Positions 8,833 to 17,910 of a stretch of DNA of 64,000 nucleotides are shown piece by piece. A program made the translations under genes and the position numbers. The notes under the pieces are model-generated. The model saw only the letters and a list, made by a program, of their open reading frames with translations. It had not been told where the DNA came from and did not search any database. Numbering within the stretch: position 1 is the stretch's first letter; the number at the start of each line of letters is the position of its first letter. This DNA comes from Pseudanabaena sp. M53BS1SP1A06MG. Its GTDB lineage: Bacteria > Cyanobacteriota > Cyanobacteriia > Pseudanabaenales > Pseudanabaenaceae. Location of the stretch: the NCBI GenBank assembly GCA_020404105.1, contig JADBWH010000084.1, positions 1 to 64,000 on the forward strand, written 5' to 3'.

Positions 8833-9774
8833 TTAGGAAATCAAATCCGCTAATTTGATAATTTCAGTTTGTGGCAACACACAAGTTGCTACCCCTGGTG
8901 GAATTGAACAGATTACCTTTCTCCCAGATGCTAATGCGACAACCATAGCATAGGTTTGGCAACCAACTACGACATTTGACCATGCGATCGCCTCAGCTAA
9001 TGTTAGGGAATTATCTAAGGATATATCTAAATTTTTTTGGGATTCTATCCATTGATTATACTTACCAATATGATCGGAAGGGTGGGGACGAAGTTTAATC
9101 GAAAGATGTTTTCCAAATCCCAAAAGGTTTATATTTTCGATGAAGAAGTCTAAAGCTTGGAATTCACCTAGTTGCTCACCAGTACTCCAAACTTGACGAA
9201 TAGGTTCGAGAACATAAAGCAATTTTGTATCTGTGGATTTGAACACAGACTCTTCTTGCAAACGTACTTCTTCAACAATTCTCTCCAAGTAAAGATTTGG
9301 CAACTGTACTATCGGCAAGTTAGGAAAGTAATTTTCAGCAAGCTTTTTTGCGTATTCATCAGTTACCCAGATTACGTCTGGTAGCACTTCTTCACCATCA
9401 CGAATAAAGCGATCACGGTAGTTTGTCCAATGATCGATAACTGCAATAGATTTAATCCCTAAATGTCGTGCTAGTTTTCTAGCATCATGCTCTAAATTAG
9501 ATTGCCAACCTGTACCACTGATTAATAACTTAGCGTCTGACAAGGAATCTGCGATAGTGTTAATTTGTGAGTCGGGAAATGCTCTTAACCAGAGAGACCG
9601 AGATAGATCGTCAACACAAACATTGATCTGATTAATTTGGAGATTATCTAAATGCTTAAACCAAGCAATAATATGGTTTGTGACTCCAGCGTCATGGGTG
9701 GCGATCGCTAGAGGAAATGATAAAGAGTCAATCATGGGTAAAAGGGGGTATAAGAAGACATCGGAAGAAATCAA
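8833..9774 (-). CDS. putative GT-B glycosyltransferase-like protein
   Basis: I do not recognise this 313-residue protein by name. Near residue 230 it has a KLRPHPSD motif followed by a GCQTYAMVVALASGRKV segment, a combination seen in GT-B-fold glycosyl- or polyol-phosphate transferases. The N-terminal half looks like a Rossmann domain (LAIATHDAGVTNHI, LISGTGWQS). It lies between the amidotransferase and FkbH-like genes, so it could transfer the finished sugar or build the carrier glycan. An alternative is a non-catalytic partner. Acceptor and donor are unknown. Confidence 0.5.
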   Translation of the reverse strand: MISSDVFLYPLLPMIDSLSFPLAIATHDAGVTNHIIAWFKHLDNLQINQINVCVDDLSRSLWLRAFPDSQINTIADSLSDAKLLISGTGWQSNLEHDARKLARHLGIKSIAVIDHWTNYRDRFIRDGEEVLPDVIWVTDEYAKKLAENYFPNLPIVQLPNLYLERIVEEVRLQEESVFKSTDTKLLYVLEPIRQVWSTGEQLGEFQALDFFIENINLLGFGKHLSIKLRPHPSDHIGKYNQWIESQKNLDISLDNSLTLAEAIAWSNVVVGCQTYAMVVALASGRKVICSIPPGVATCVLPQTEIIKLADLIS

Positions 9775-9803
9775 ATTTACCCGATCACTTACATAAGCAA
9801 AAC

Positions 9804-11519
9804 TTATTCTTGTCGGTTGTTTAATAATAAACGATATTCTATCCTAGAATCACTAGACGATAAAACTTCAAAACCATTTTCCCCATAAAAGTTAGCTACC
9901 TGAATATTTTTATGGGTTTTTATATAATTTGCAAAGATCTGATTTATACCTAATACTTTCAGATCATTAATAATAAAATCAATAAATCTAATTTCTATGT
10001 TACGTCCTAACACTCGACAACTTAACAATAATGTATCTATTTCTGCTTCAGTATGCTTGATGGTAATGATTGCTAAGCCTGTAAGTCCATAATCTCCAAA
10101 TTTGTCGCTCGCTTCTAGAACATAGATACGATGATTGCCTTGTTCCAATAAATCTCTTACTTCTGTCTCTGTATATCGTTTAGTTGTGAGATTAAATTGA
10201 TTAGTCTTTTGAGTAAGTTGAGATACTCTTGTTAGATGCTCTGACTTATTAATATGAACCAATATTTTAAGCTCTAGTGAACTTAAGTAATCATCTATTG
10301 AATCAAAATTTTGTTTCTCATTCTTTCGCTGAGCCTCCTGATAGTACATACCTAGCCTTTTTCTATCTTCAGCAGTTTGAGATGGCTTAAAAAATAGCGA
10401 GACAGTCTCTCGAATTAAGGCAGGATATGTGTGGAGCAATTTAGGGACTTGTAGTGTAGTGACTTCTGGCAAACTACTCTCGACACAACTTATTTCAAAT
10501 GACGAGTCATCTATAAAAACTAAGCTATCAGCACCAACATTTAAATCTTCAATTAATTCTTGCAAGTTTTTATCTTTGCTCTGCCAATTTACCTTTTTTG
10601 CAAAAATATCCGTTTCACTTAAAGCAAAATCAGATCTGTAATTCCATATCTCATCTAGATCTGATTTGTTGTTTTTACTACATAAACAAACTATAACTCC
10701 ATCTTTTGTTAAGTTTTTAATTAAGTAATGTACCTCTTCAAAAAAAACACCATTTTTGTCCTTCGCTGACAAAGAAATGCCATCTAAACCATCTTCGCCA
10801 ATAACACCTTTCCACAATGTATTATCACAATCTAAAACTAGTACTTTTTTACTTTTTCCGTTGATAGAAAAGATAAGAGGAGATATAAATTGTGCATAAT
10901 ACTTAAAAAAGTCTATACTGTAGAGAGACTTTGAAGAATAATAGTAACGAAGATCTACACTCTTTTCTATAGATAGTTTAGCTAACAATTTATCTATAGG
11001 AACAAGAAAAAAATTATTTGGTATATTTTGAGTGACATATTGATTTAGTTCATTACAGATTTCATCAAACTGATTGAATTTGAGAAAGTGTTGATTAAAG
11101 ACTAAAGTACTAAATTGATTGAAAATAACTAAAGGAGTTTTGGATAATGAGTAAAACACAAAATTGATTTCATTTTTTACTCTTTCGATAAGCTTTGCTG
11201 TTTCCTCTGAAGTCATTGTTAAAGATTTATACTGTAGCCCATCTATTACATTGGCTAATTCCCAAAAGATAATTACAACATTAGAGTCAGCATAGATTTC
11301 ACTATTCTGGATGATATTGTCATAATCTCCAGAACTAACTTTTGTATTAATTGCTTGACTTCTTGTTGCGAATTCCAAAACATCATTAAGCTGTGATGTA
11401 ATTATGTTAGACAATACAGATATTTTATACACAGATGAATTTGATAGAAATTCACCTAGAATTCTATTCTTGGATAGTATTTCAGTATATTTTAAATCTT
11501 TAAGTGCTAGAGTTTTCAT
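9804..11519 (-). CDS. FkbH-like HAD-IIIC phosphatase with C-terminal GNAT-like domain
   Basis: This 571-residue protein has three parts: an N-terminal FkbH-type (SGNH-like) region, a HAD-IIIC domain with D230, D232 and T234 in the DCDNTLWKG motif, and a C-terminal acetyltransferase-like domain from about residue 410. In polyketide systems FkbH proteins load a glyceryl group from 1,3-bisphosphoglycerate onto an acyl carrier protein. The ACP gene at 13942-14175 in the same cluster makes a similar role plausible here: charging an ACP with a three-carbon acyl group for transfer to the sugar. The precise substrate is inferred. Confidence 0.75.
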   Translation of the reverse strand: MKTLALKDLKYTEILSKNRILGEFLSNSSVYKISVLSNIITSQLNDVLEFATRSQAINTKVSSGDYDNIIQNSEIYADSNVVIIFWELANVIDGLQYKSLTMTSEETAKLIERVKNEINFVFYSLSKTPLVIFNQFSTLVFNQHFLKFNQFDEICNELNQYVTQNIPNNFFLVPIDKLLAKLSIEKSVDLRYYYSSKSLYSIDFFKYYAQFISPLIFSINGKSKKVLVLDCDNTLWKGVIGEDGLDGISLSAKDKNGVFFEEVHYLIKNLTKDGVIVCLCSKNNKSDLDEIWNYRSDFALSETDIFAKKVNWQSKDKNLQELIEDLNVGADSLVFIDDSSFEISCVESSLPEVTTLQVPKLLHTYPALIRETVSLFFKPSQTAEDRKRLGMYYQEAQRKNEKQNFDSIDDYLSSLELKILVHINKSEHLTRVSQLTQKTNQFNLTTKRYTETEVRDLLEQGNHRIYVLEASDKFGDYGLTGLAIITIKHTEAEIDTLLLSCRVLGRNIEIRFIDFIINDLKVLGINQIFANYIKTHKNIQVANFYGENGFEVLSSSDSRIEYRLLLNNRQE

Positions 11520-11594
11520 AAGTTGCCAGAAAGTTAATATTGGTTATTGATTTTTAGGTTTTTATCATTTTAGTTTGTGTACCAAATTTATATA

Positions 11595-12788
11595 TCAAAT
11601 CATTACTTGTCCTCCATTTACACGTAAGGTTTCACCAGTCATAAAATCAGACTTGTCAGATGCTAGAAAAGTGATCGCATGGGCTACATCTTCAGGCTGT
11701 GCTAATCTCCGTAGCGGAGTTTTTGCTGCTGTAACTAGCCTTACTTTTTCTGGAATATTTGCAATTAATTCTGTATCCGTCATACTTGGCGAAACAAAGT
11801 TAACACGGATACCCTTTGCAGCTAATTCAACTGCTAACGCCTTTCCAAAACCATATAATGCAGATTTCGCCGTGATATAGGGGAGCAACTCTAAAGGTGG
11901 GGTGCTTTCAGTGTACTGTGTTTCTAACAATACTATCTTTCCATACTTAGATTTTTCCATAATTGGAAGCAAAAGTTTTAATAGTAAAAAATTACTTTTA
12001 ATATTAATATCGATTTGTTTTTGGATATCTTCCCAATCTAAATTCTCGATTTTAATATTAGGTAATTTAATTGTGGCACAGTTAATAAAAACTGTTAATA
12101 ATTCAAACTTACGCTGAAAAAATTCAATTAGACCTTTTACATCTTCTTCTTTAGTTACATCTGCCTTACAAATCTCAGCTTTTACATTTAATTGTTGTAA
12201 TTGCTGCTTCAGTTCTAATGCACCAGAATGATCACTAAAATAATGGACTAAAACATCAAATCCCTCTTTTGCTAAAAGTAGTGAAGTAGCTTTTCCTATA
12301 CCACCTGTAGCACCAACTACCAAGGCAGTCTTAGTTTTTTGACGTTCAACAATTTCTTTATCTACATTTGATATTATCTCTTCTATTATCTTTACCTTGG
12401 CTATACCAGTAGTTACTTTCTGTTTGTCTTGATTGTATATGTCAGTCTGTATTTCAATAGTTTGTAAATTGTCATGTTTTTTGATAACTTCTGCTGTAAT
12501 GGTTAGCTCGTCACCAACACGTACAGGCATGAGAAAATCTAAACTTTGCGAAAACCATAATGCTCCGTCCCCTGGAAGCCTTGTGCCAATAATTGTGGAA
12601 ATAAATGATGCACCTAACATTCCATGGACAACAGGCTTTTTAAATGTTGTTTTAGATGCATAATTTTTGTCTGTATGTAGCTTATTGTCATCACCTGTAA
12701 GCTCTACAAATTTATCAATATCATTTTGTAAAACTTTATGCTTAATTTTGGCATTATCGCCTATCTTAATTTGTTCAAACTTGCTCAT
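11595..12788 (-). CDS. fused MaoC-like hotdog and SDR (3-oxoacyl reductase-like) protein
   Basis: Residues 1 to about 130 form a MaoC-like hotdog domain (FVELTGDDNKLH, then FKKPVVHGML). Residues from about 145 form a short-chain dehydrogenase with the ALVVGATGGIGKA nucleotide site and the catalytic YITAK motif. Such a fusion resembles a paired hydratase and 3-ketoacyl reductase, for example to prepare a hydroxyacyl-ACP. A start at 12815 is possible, but AGGAGG lies seven bases before the ATG at 12788, which I chose; this still overlaps the upstream gene by 14 bases. A fusion with both active sites intact is unusual in a sugar cluster. Confidence 0.78.
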   Translation of the reverse strand: MSKFEQIKIGDNAKIKHKVLQNDIDKFVELTGDDNKLHTDKNYASKTTFKKPVVHGMLGASFISTIIGTRLPGDGALWFSQSLDFLMPVRVGDELTITAEVIKKHDNLQTIEIQTDIYNQDKQKVTTGIAKVKIIEEIISNVDKEIVERQKTKTALVVGATGGIGKATSLLLAKEGFDVLVHYFSDHSGALELKQQLQQLNVKAEICKADVTKEEDVKGLIEFFQRKFELLTVFINCATIKLPNIKIENLDWEDIQKQIDINIKSNFLLLKLLLPIMEKSKYGKIVLLETQYTESTPPLELLPYITAKSALYGFGKALAVELAAKGIRVNFVSPSMTDTELIANIPEKVRLVTAAKTPLRRLAQPEDVAHAITFLASDKSDFMTGETLRVNGGQVMI

Positions 12789-13725
12789 CATCTTTCCTCC
12801 TACATACGATCGCACAATAGTTAATGGTGATTTTACGTTTGACTATTTCTTCCATCGGTAAAGACTCTACAGGACAAACTCTCTCATCTAAAATCTTTAA
12901 TCCGCAATCCCTAAACATTATTCTTATTTCATCTACAGACTTAAAATGATAGATGTGATCAATTGCTGGACAATTTACACAGGTTGATATAAATCCTCTA
13001 CCATTCTCTGTTAGTAAGTTGTTAAATTGAACTAAAAGTTTATCAGGGAAACTAACATGTTCAATTACTTCACCCATTGTTATAAAGTCATATTTATGAT
13101 TAAGACTTAATGAGAGCATATCTTCATTGTAATAGGTTATGCTTAATTGATCTATATCATTTGCATGTAATTCTGCCATAATTGACTTTGTGATTTCTAT
13201 AGAAGTTGAACTAATGTCTACAGCAATATAACTATTACAATTTTGAAGTGTACTTACAGCCTCACTTAAGAATAGTCCATGTCCAGGACCTATTTCAAGA
13301 TAGCTTTTTGTATCTTTAGCATAATTTTGTAGAGCTAATTTTAAGCATGAAAACATTTCATAATGACTTGACCACAAGAATTGGGATATAGCCAAACCAA
13401 TCATGTATGACTTCATTTCTTGAGGATTGTTATATACATTATCAAATGTTTCTTTGGATATCTCTACTGGATATTTCCCAGATTTCATAAAAGATACTTG
13501 ACATCTCATCATGTCATTACACATTTTTAAATATGCATTCACAGCATAATCAATGAGAATATTTTGGCTGTCTAAATAGTTCGCATACTGCTTAGTAAAT
13601 TCTTCTGCCTCAACAAAAAAAGAACTTTTTTGTTTCGCCAAATAACTATCTAACTTCTTTTTTTGTAGGGGAGCTTTTTGATAGATTAAATTTAATAATT
13701 TATTAAAATGTAAATAATTATTCAT
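12775..13725 (-). CDS. class I SAM-dependent methyltransferase
   Basis: The 316 residues contain a methyltransferase domain with motif I YLEIGPGHGLFLSE near residue 144, an acidic VD end to strand two, and an EVIEHVSFPDKLL segment. The first 100 residues are helical and not similar to anything I recognise. It is transcribed towards, and overlaps, the MaoC-SDR gene. Membership in the acyl-decoration block (ACP, MaoC-SDR, FkbH) suggests it could O-methylate the acyl substituent, comparable to the di-O-methylglyceroyl pseudaminates of Campylobacter. That link is inference. Confidence 0.75.
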   Translation of the reverse strand: MNNYLHFNKLLNLIYQKAPLQKKKLDSYLAKQKSSFFVEAEEFTKQYANYLDSQNILIDYAVNAYLKMCNDMMRCQVSFMKSGKYPVEISKETFDNVYNNPQEMKSYMIGLAISQFLWSSHYEMFSCLKLALQNYAKDTKSYLEIGPGHGLFLSEAVSTLQNCNSYIAVDISSTSIEITKSIMAELHANDIDQLSITYYNEDMLSLSLNHKYDFITMGEVIEHVSFPDKLLVQFNNLLTENGRGFISTCVNCPAIDHIYHFKSVDEIRIMFRDCGLKILDERVCPVESLPMEEIVKRKITINYCAIVCRRKDDEQV

Positions 13726-13941
13726 GACAATTAGTTTATAAAGATAAAACTGGGTGGCAATTTAAAGCGGAACCAAAGTAGAGAAATATAAGCGTAATAA
13801 CAAAATTATAATGGAGGTCTTGAACTTTCTTTAAACGCGGCTACTGCACTCTTGATCGACTAAATATAGAGTTGCTGTGACGTATACGATAAAAACGCCA
13901 AAAAGCTTCGTAATAACTGAAAGAAACGCTCAATCACGCAA

Positions 13942-14175
13942 TTAAGAGTTTATCAGTTCCGAAATGGCAAGTTTGATTATCTTATAGTTTAATAAGTCAC
14001 CAATTTGTTCATCATTAAAAACAACTGTAAATTCCTCTTCCAATGCAACCACTAAATTCATGTGATGCAACGAATCCCAAGCTTCAATTGTATCTGGAGA
14101 AGAATCTTCACAGATAGAGTCGGCTTCAACCTCAAACACTGCTACCATCACTTGTTTAATTCTTTCATCAATCAT
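13942..14175 (-). CDS. acyl carrier protein
   Basis: This 77-residue acidic helical protein has the phosphopantetheine attachment motif DSLHHMNLV, with S35 as the predicted modified residue. It should carry an acyl group for the neighbouring FkbH-like, MaoC-SDR and GNAT enzymes. The longer frame begins at 14220, but a GGAG sequence lies before the ATG at 14175 and this start gives the usual ACP length. A separate dedicated ACP inside a nucleotide-sugar cluster is a strong hint that an acyl substituent is made here. Confidence 0.85.
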   Translation of the reverse strand: MIDERIKQVMVAVFEVEADSICEDSSPDTIEAWDSLHHMNLVVALEEEFTVVFNDEQIGDLLNYKIIKLAISELINS

Positions 14176-14347
14176 ATTTAAATCAACTCCGTAGTTCTGC
14201 AAGCTTTTCAAAAAGTACATTTCTGCTATGGTGACGACAGCTCTTAATTGCGTTAAAACAAGGAGACTTTGTGAGAGCTATGTGGTTTAAAAACTCTTTT
14301 ACTCTCGTCATCATTGCTAATGCTGTAAGGTGCTGTAATCGGGTTTT

Positions 14348-14920
14348 CTAATGGTATCGTTTAATGTAATCAGATCTCAATATACCAACTAAGTACACAT
14401 CATGGTAGCAACCATTCTTAAACACATCTTCTTTTCTTACTCCTTCGTGCTTAAAACCTATTACTCGTACCAGAAGTCCTAGCAAATTTTTGATAATAGT
14501 TCCACCATAGACTCTATTTAAGTTTAATTCCATAAAAGCATGCCTTAGCAAGAGTCGAGATGCTTCAACAAAATTTTTGATGTTTTGATATTGTTTCTCT
14601 CCTATGAATCCAGAAAATTCGCATTTACGATTTAAGTAGTCAATATTAGATAATGAAACCATTCCAATAAGAATTTCGTCTTTTTTGTGAAAAATCCCTA
14701 ATTGCATGTGAGTTTTGCTGCCACTAATTCTCCCTTTAAAAAATTCAACTTGATCCAAACGAGTATTAGGAAAGTAGTGCTTTTGCATATTTTTCATATT
14801 TTCTTGATCGTTAAACCATTTATACCAATCACTGTCCCTTGCTATTTCTTCGGTGAGTACGACAAGATCAACATAACTTCCACTAATGAAAGTATCATAA
14901 AAAATTTTTCCATTATCCAT
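14348..14920 (-). CDS. GNAT-family acyltransferase (PseH-like position)
   Basis: This 190-residue GNAT protein has a central beta-strand and acceptor region (GMVSLSNIDYLNRKCEF) and the C-terminal LNRVYGG and GFKHEGVRKEDVF elements of RimJ/PseH-type N-acetyltransferases. PseH acetylates the 4-amino group of the PseC product using acetyl-CoA, and this is the only free-standing acetyltransferase in the cluster, so it is the best PseH candidate. It may instead use the local acyl-ACP. It overlaps the aminotransferase stop by 8 bases. Confidence 0.7.
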   Translation of the reverse strand: MDNGKIFYDTFISGSYVDLVVLTEEIARDSDWYKWFNDQENMKNMQKHYFPNTRLDQVEFFKGRISGSKTHMQLGIFHKKDEILIGMVSLSNIDYLNRKCEFSGFIGEKQYQNIKNFVEASRLLLRHAFMELNLNRVYGGTIIKNLLGLLVRVIGFKHEGVRKEDVFKNGCYHDVYLVGILRSDYIKRYH

Positions 14921-16205
14921 GACACAAGACCTCCATTTGTTGCCAAACTTTTTTAAATGCTTGAATAATCAGGTCTATATGTTCATCAGTTAGGTCATAA
15001 ACACACATACCAATACTGAGATAGGAAGTATCATTTAGCGCCTCAGCCACAGGACAGATACCACGATCATAGTTTACTTCACGGTGACAAATTTCCGAAG
15101 TCCAAGGAAATCCTTTCGAGCCATAGGCGATCTTTTTTTGATACATCGGCAATAAATGTAAGTTCTGGTAGCTTTTACCTACGGGAACACCCTCTGCTTG
15201 CAGTGCTTCCCAAATTTTATCGCGGCTCACCCCAAGTAAATTGACATCTAAAACTAAAGGATAAACATAATAAACATGGGTGCAATCTGGCTTGACTACG
15301 GGTACTTGCAATCCTGCTAGTTCTCTTAGTCCCACACTGAGGCGATCGCCCAGTCGTTGACGTGATTTAACTAATCCATCCAACTTTTTTAACTGCTCAA
15401 TTCCGATCGCACATTCAATCTCACCTAGCCGAAAATTGTAACCAATCATATTCGTGAGATCTTTAACACCTTTATCTCCAACTACCGCCTCAGCATGGTT
15501 ACGAATTAGTCTCATTCGTTCGGCTAGTTCATCGTCATCCGTAACTAAAATACCACCTTCACCCGTATGAATATGCTTGTGATAATTCAGGCTATAACCG
15601 CCAATGTGGGCTAGAGTGCCAGCATATTTACCCTTGTAAATTGCCGCAGGAGCCTGAGCGCTATCGGAAATAACTTTCAGGTTGTATTTATCAGCGATCG
15701 CCATTAAAACATCCATATCGGCTGAATGTCCAAAAATATCCACTGCCATAATTGCTTTGGTGTAGGGAGTGATGTTTGCTTCCACAGATTTAGGATCTAA
15801 ATTAAAAGTTTCTGGCTCAATATCGGCAAAAACAGGAATCGCATTCCAATGCAAAATGGCAGTGGCACTAGCACACATCGTCCAAGGACTAACAATAACT
15901 TCATCCCCAGGCTCAATAGCGATCGCGCCTACCGCAGCAATTAATCCTGAAGTCCATGAGTTAACGGTGATCGCATTTTTTACCCCAAAATAAGACTCAC
16001 AGGCGCGTTCAAATTCTTGAACCTTAGGACCACCATAAAAATCCTCGTGCCAAGTTCCCAAGAACTGAGATAACACTCCACTTTCAATTACTTGCTTCGC
16101 GGCAGCAGCTTCTTCAACACCAATCGGGTTATAGCGCTGAAAAGTTGTTTGAATTGTTTTATCGCCTCCAAATAGGGCAAGTTCTAGGTGATTGGCTAAT
16201 GTCAT
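14913..16205 (-). CDS. DegT/DnrJ/EryC1/StrS family sugar aminotransferase
   Basis: A PLP-dependent aminotransferase of 430 residues. The PLP lysine is K210 in SLNYHKHIHTGEGG and the VISDSAQAPA motif lies near residue 178. It is a second, distinct sugar aminotransferase besides PseC. It follows a Gfo/Idh/MocA oxidoreductase, the same order as the WbpB/WbpE or WlbA/WlbC pairs that oxidise and aminate C3 of UDP-GlcNAc acid. Together they could place an extra amino group on a sugar, which the amidotransferases might then convert. Confidence 0.85.
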   Translation of the reverse strand: MTLANHLELALFGGDKTIQTTFQRYNPIGVEEAAAAKQVIESGVLSQFLGTWHEDFYGGPKVQEFERACESYFGVKNAITVNSWTSGLIAAVGAIAIEPGDEVIVSPWTMCASATAILHWNAIPVFADIEPETFNLDPKSVEANITPYTKAIMAVDIFGHSADMDVLMAIADKYNLKVISDSAQAPAAIYKGKYAGTLAHIGGYSLNYHKHIHTGEGGILVTDDDELAERMRLIRNHAEAVVGDKGVKDLTNMIGYNFRLGEIECAIGIEQLKKLDGLVKSRQRLGDRLSVGLRELAGLQVPVVKPDCTHVYYVYPLVLDVNLLGVSRDKIWEALQAEGVPVGKSYQNLHLLPMYQKKIAYGSKGFPWTSEICHREVNYDRGICPVAEALNDTSYLSIGMCVYDLTDEHIDLIIQAFKKVWQQMEVLCHG

Positions 16206-16217
16206 ATTTTTCTGATT

Positions 16218-17204
16218 CTACACAATAGAAATGGCTTGTTTGATTTGCTCACACATAGATTGAGTGGCAAGGGCTGTCTCACCTGTGCTGAATAGGCGAT
16301 CGTCTTGAGTAATAGCTCGATAGATATTATCAATGGCTTGGGTCATGGCATGAGGATAATCACCAATATTTCTAACACTATCGGTAAGCATTCGGTAGCC
16401 TTTAAAGGTTTCACTGTCAACAACCTGACGACTACGCCAAAACATCCCACCATCTTCCATTATTAATATCCCCGTTGAGAAGATAAACTGAATTTCAAAG
16501 AGAGCATAATCTTGGGCATGACCAGCCACAATATGAATCGGGCAGCCATTTTCAGTTTCTAACCACATTGGCACTGTGGGATCATGTTCAAAAAAATCAT
16601 GAATTGGCTTGCCAACCTTGATAATACTGATTGTACCCAGCAAAAAATTTAGCATATCTAGCAGATGCGAACCGTTGTTTAGCAATCCTTTGTTGTAGCA
16701 GCCAATCACTGATCTTAACCGCCCCCATTGACCATTTTGGATATTTGTTTGCAATTGAGTAACGTCTCGATCCCAACGGCGAGTATAGTTTACCGCAAGC
16801 TGAATGTTCAGTCTCCTACATTCCCCAACCAGTCTTTCGGTTTCCGCAAAAGATGACGTGACGGGCTTTTCACAAAAAATCAATTTGGGTTTTAAATGTA
16901 TTGCTATTTCTAGATCGTGAGCATGACAATGTGTCGGTGAACAAATGCTAATTACATCAAACTGGCGATCGCCACTCAAGATTTCATCAATCGCTCTAAA
17001 TCCGATTGGTACAGACCAAAATTCCATGAATTCTGTACGCACTAAATCATCAGGCTCTACACAAGCAGCAATCTGAAAACGGCGATCGCGGCTATAAGCT
17101 CCCGCATGGGTAAAAGGCAAATCTGTTGGGAGGCGATTCATATCAAATCTACCTGCAATATTGCCACAGCCCACAATCAAAATACTTAGCGGAAATAAAT
17201 TCAT
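16218..17204 (-). CDS. Gfo/Idh/MocA family NAD(P)-dependent oxidoreductase
   Basis: The 328 residues start with a Rossmann site (LIVGCGNIAGRF) and have the family EKP motif (FCEKPVTSSFAETERLV). The C-terminal substrate domain has the usual beta-sheet pattern. The family oxidises nucleotide sugars or polyols. The gene is 12 bases upstream of the DegT aminotransferase, so it most likely makes the keto sugar that the aminotransferase uses. A WbpB/WlbA-type 3-dehydrogenation is the best-known precedent. Confidence 0.82.
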   Translation of the reverse strand: MNLFPLSILIVGCGNIAGRFDMNRLPTDLPFTHAGAYSRDRRFQIAACVEPDDLVRTEFMEFWSVPIGFRAIDEILSGDRQFDVISICSPTHCHAHDLEIAIHLKPKLIFCEKPVTSSFAETERLVGECRRLNIQLAVNYTRRWDRDVTQLQTNIQNGQWGRLRSVIGCYNKGLLNNGSHLLDMLNFLLGTISIIKVGKPIHDFFEHDPTVPMWLETENGCPIHIVAGHAQDYALFEIQFIFSTGILIMEDGGMFWRSRQVVDSETFKGYRMLTDSVRNIGDYPHAMTQAIDNIYRAITQDDRLFSTGETALATQSMCEQIKQAISIV

Positions 17205-17264
17205 ACGCTATTTAATTTAAAATAATTTAAAAATTGATTATATTTATTACAAGGCAGAATCTTC

Positions 17265-17885
17265 TTATTTCTCAAACAACCACCATGTAATATCATCAAA
17301 GCCAGCAAAATCATAAATATGCCCCCAGAGAAATCCATAATCAAGTAACCTCACCTCGAAATTATCAACAAATAGCTTTCCAAAATCACGCTTAAATAAT
17401 TTATCTTTTTCACCCTGATACTCAATTGATATTGGTGTTCGATTAAAGTATTCTCCCATCAAAATATACTTAGATGAATATTGGAACATTTTTTCCATGT
17501 TTTTAAGCAACTGGTCTGGATTAATGTGGATTAATACTCCCATAGTGAAAACTAGATCAAAGGAGTTGTTTTCAAAAGATGATTCTAAAATTGCGCCATT
17601 AAAAGCATGGATTAGTTCATAATGTGATGCAACGTAATTAAAAGCAGGTGCACTAATTTCAATTATAGAAGGTTTGGCACTAGGTAACACATTCTTGATT
17701 TGCTCAATATTTCGACCAATATTACAACCACATTCTAAAAATGTGTTGATCTCTTCATCAACATTTGTAAGCATTTTTCTCCATGCTTCAGATCCAAGAT
17801 CGTGATCAAATTCATGGTTTTTCCTAATGTAATCTTCGGCGTATGTTTTTGCCCAAAATTGTTCTTGTTCGTTATTAAATGGCAT
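17265..17885 (-). CDS. pseudaminic acid biosynthesis-associated methylase
   Basis: This 206-residue methyltransferase matches the family found beside pseudaminate genes (TIGR03587 type). It starts with QEQFWAKTYAEDYI, has the motif I variant FLECGCNIGRNIE near residue 50 and the VFTMGVLIHINPDQL segment. It lies 25 bases downstream of pseF. The family is defined mostly by neighbourhood and its substrate has not been established to my knowledge; a methylated pseudaminate or a methylated substituent is the natural guess. Confidence 0.82.
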   Translation of the reverse strand: MPFNNEQEQFWAKTYAEDYIRKNHEFDHDLGSEAWRKMLTNVDEEINTFLECGCNIGRNIEQIKNVLPSAKPSIIEISAPAFNYVASHYELIHAFNGAILESSFENNSFDLVFTMGVLIHINPDQLLKNMEKMFQYSSKYILMGEYFNRTPISIEYQGEKDKLFKRDFGKLFVDNFEVRLLDYGFLWGHIYDFAGFDDITWWLFEK

Positions 17886-17910
17886 AGGTTTATTGTCCTT
17901 ACAAACTATT

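Noticed and set aside
12789-12815. Longer start for the MaoC-SDR fusion
   Set aside because: The AGGAGG ribosome binding site lies within this extension and points to the internal ATG.
13755-13935. Possible transposase remnant between the methyltransferase and ACP genes (an NCVIERFF-like stretch on the minus strand)
   Set aside because: The similarity is to one short motif with stops and frame changes around it. Not enough to call.
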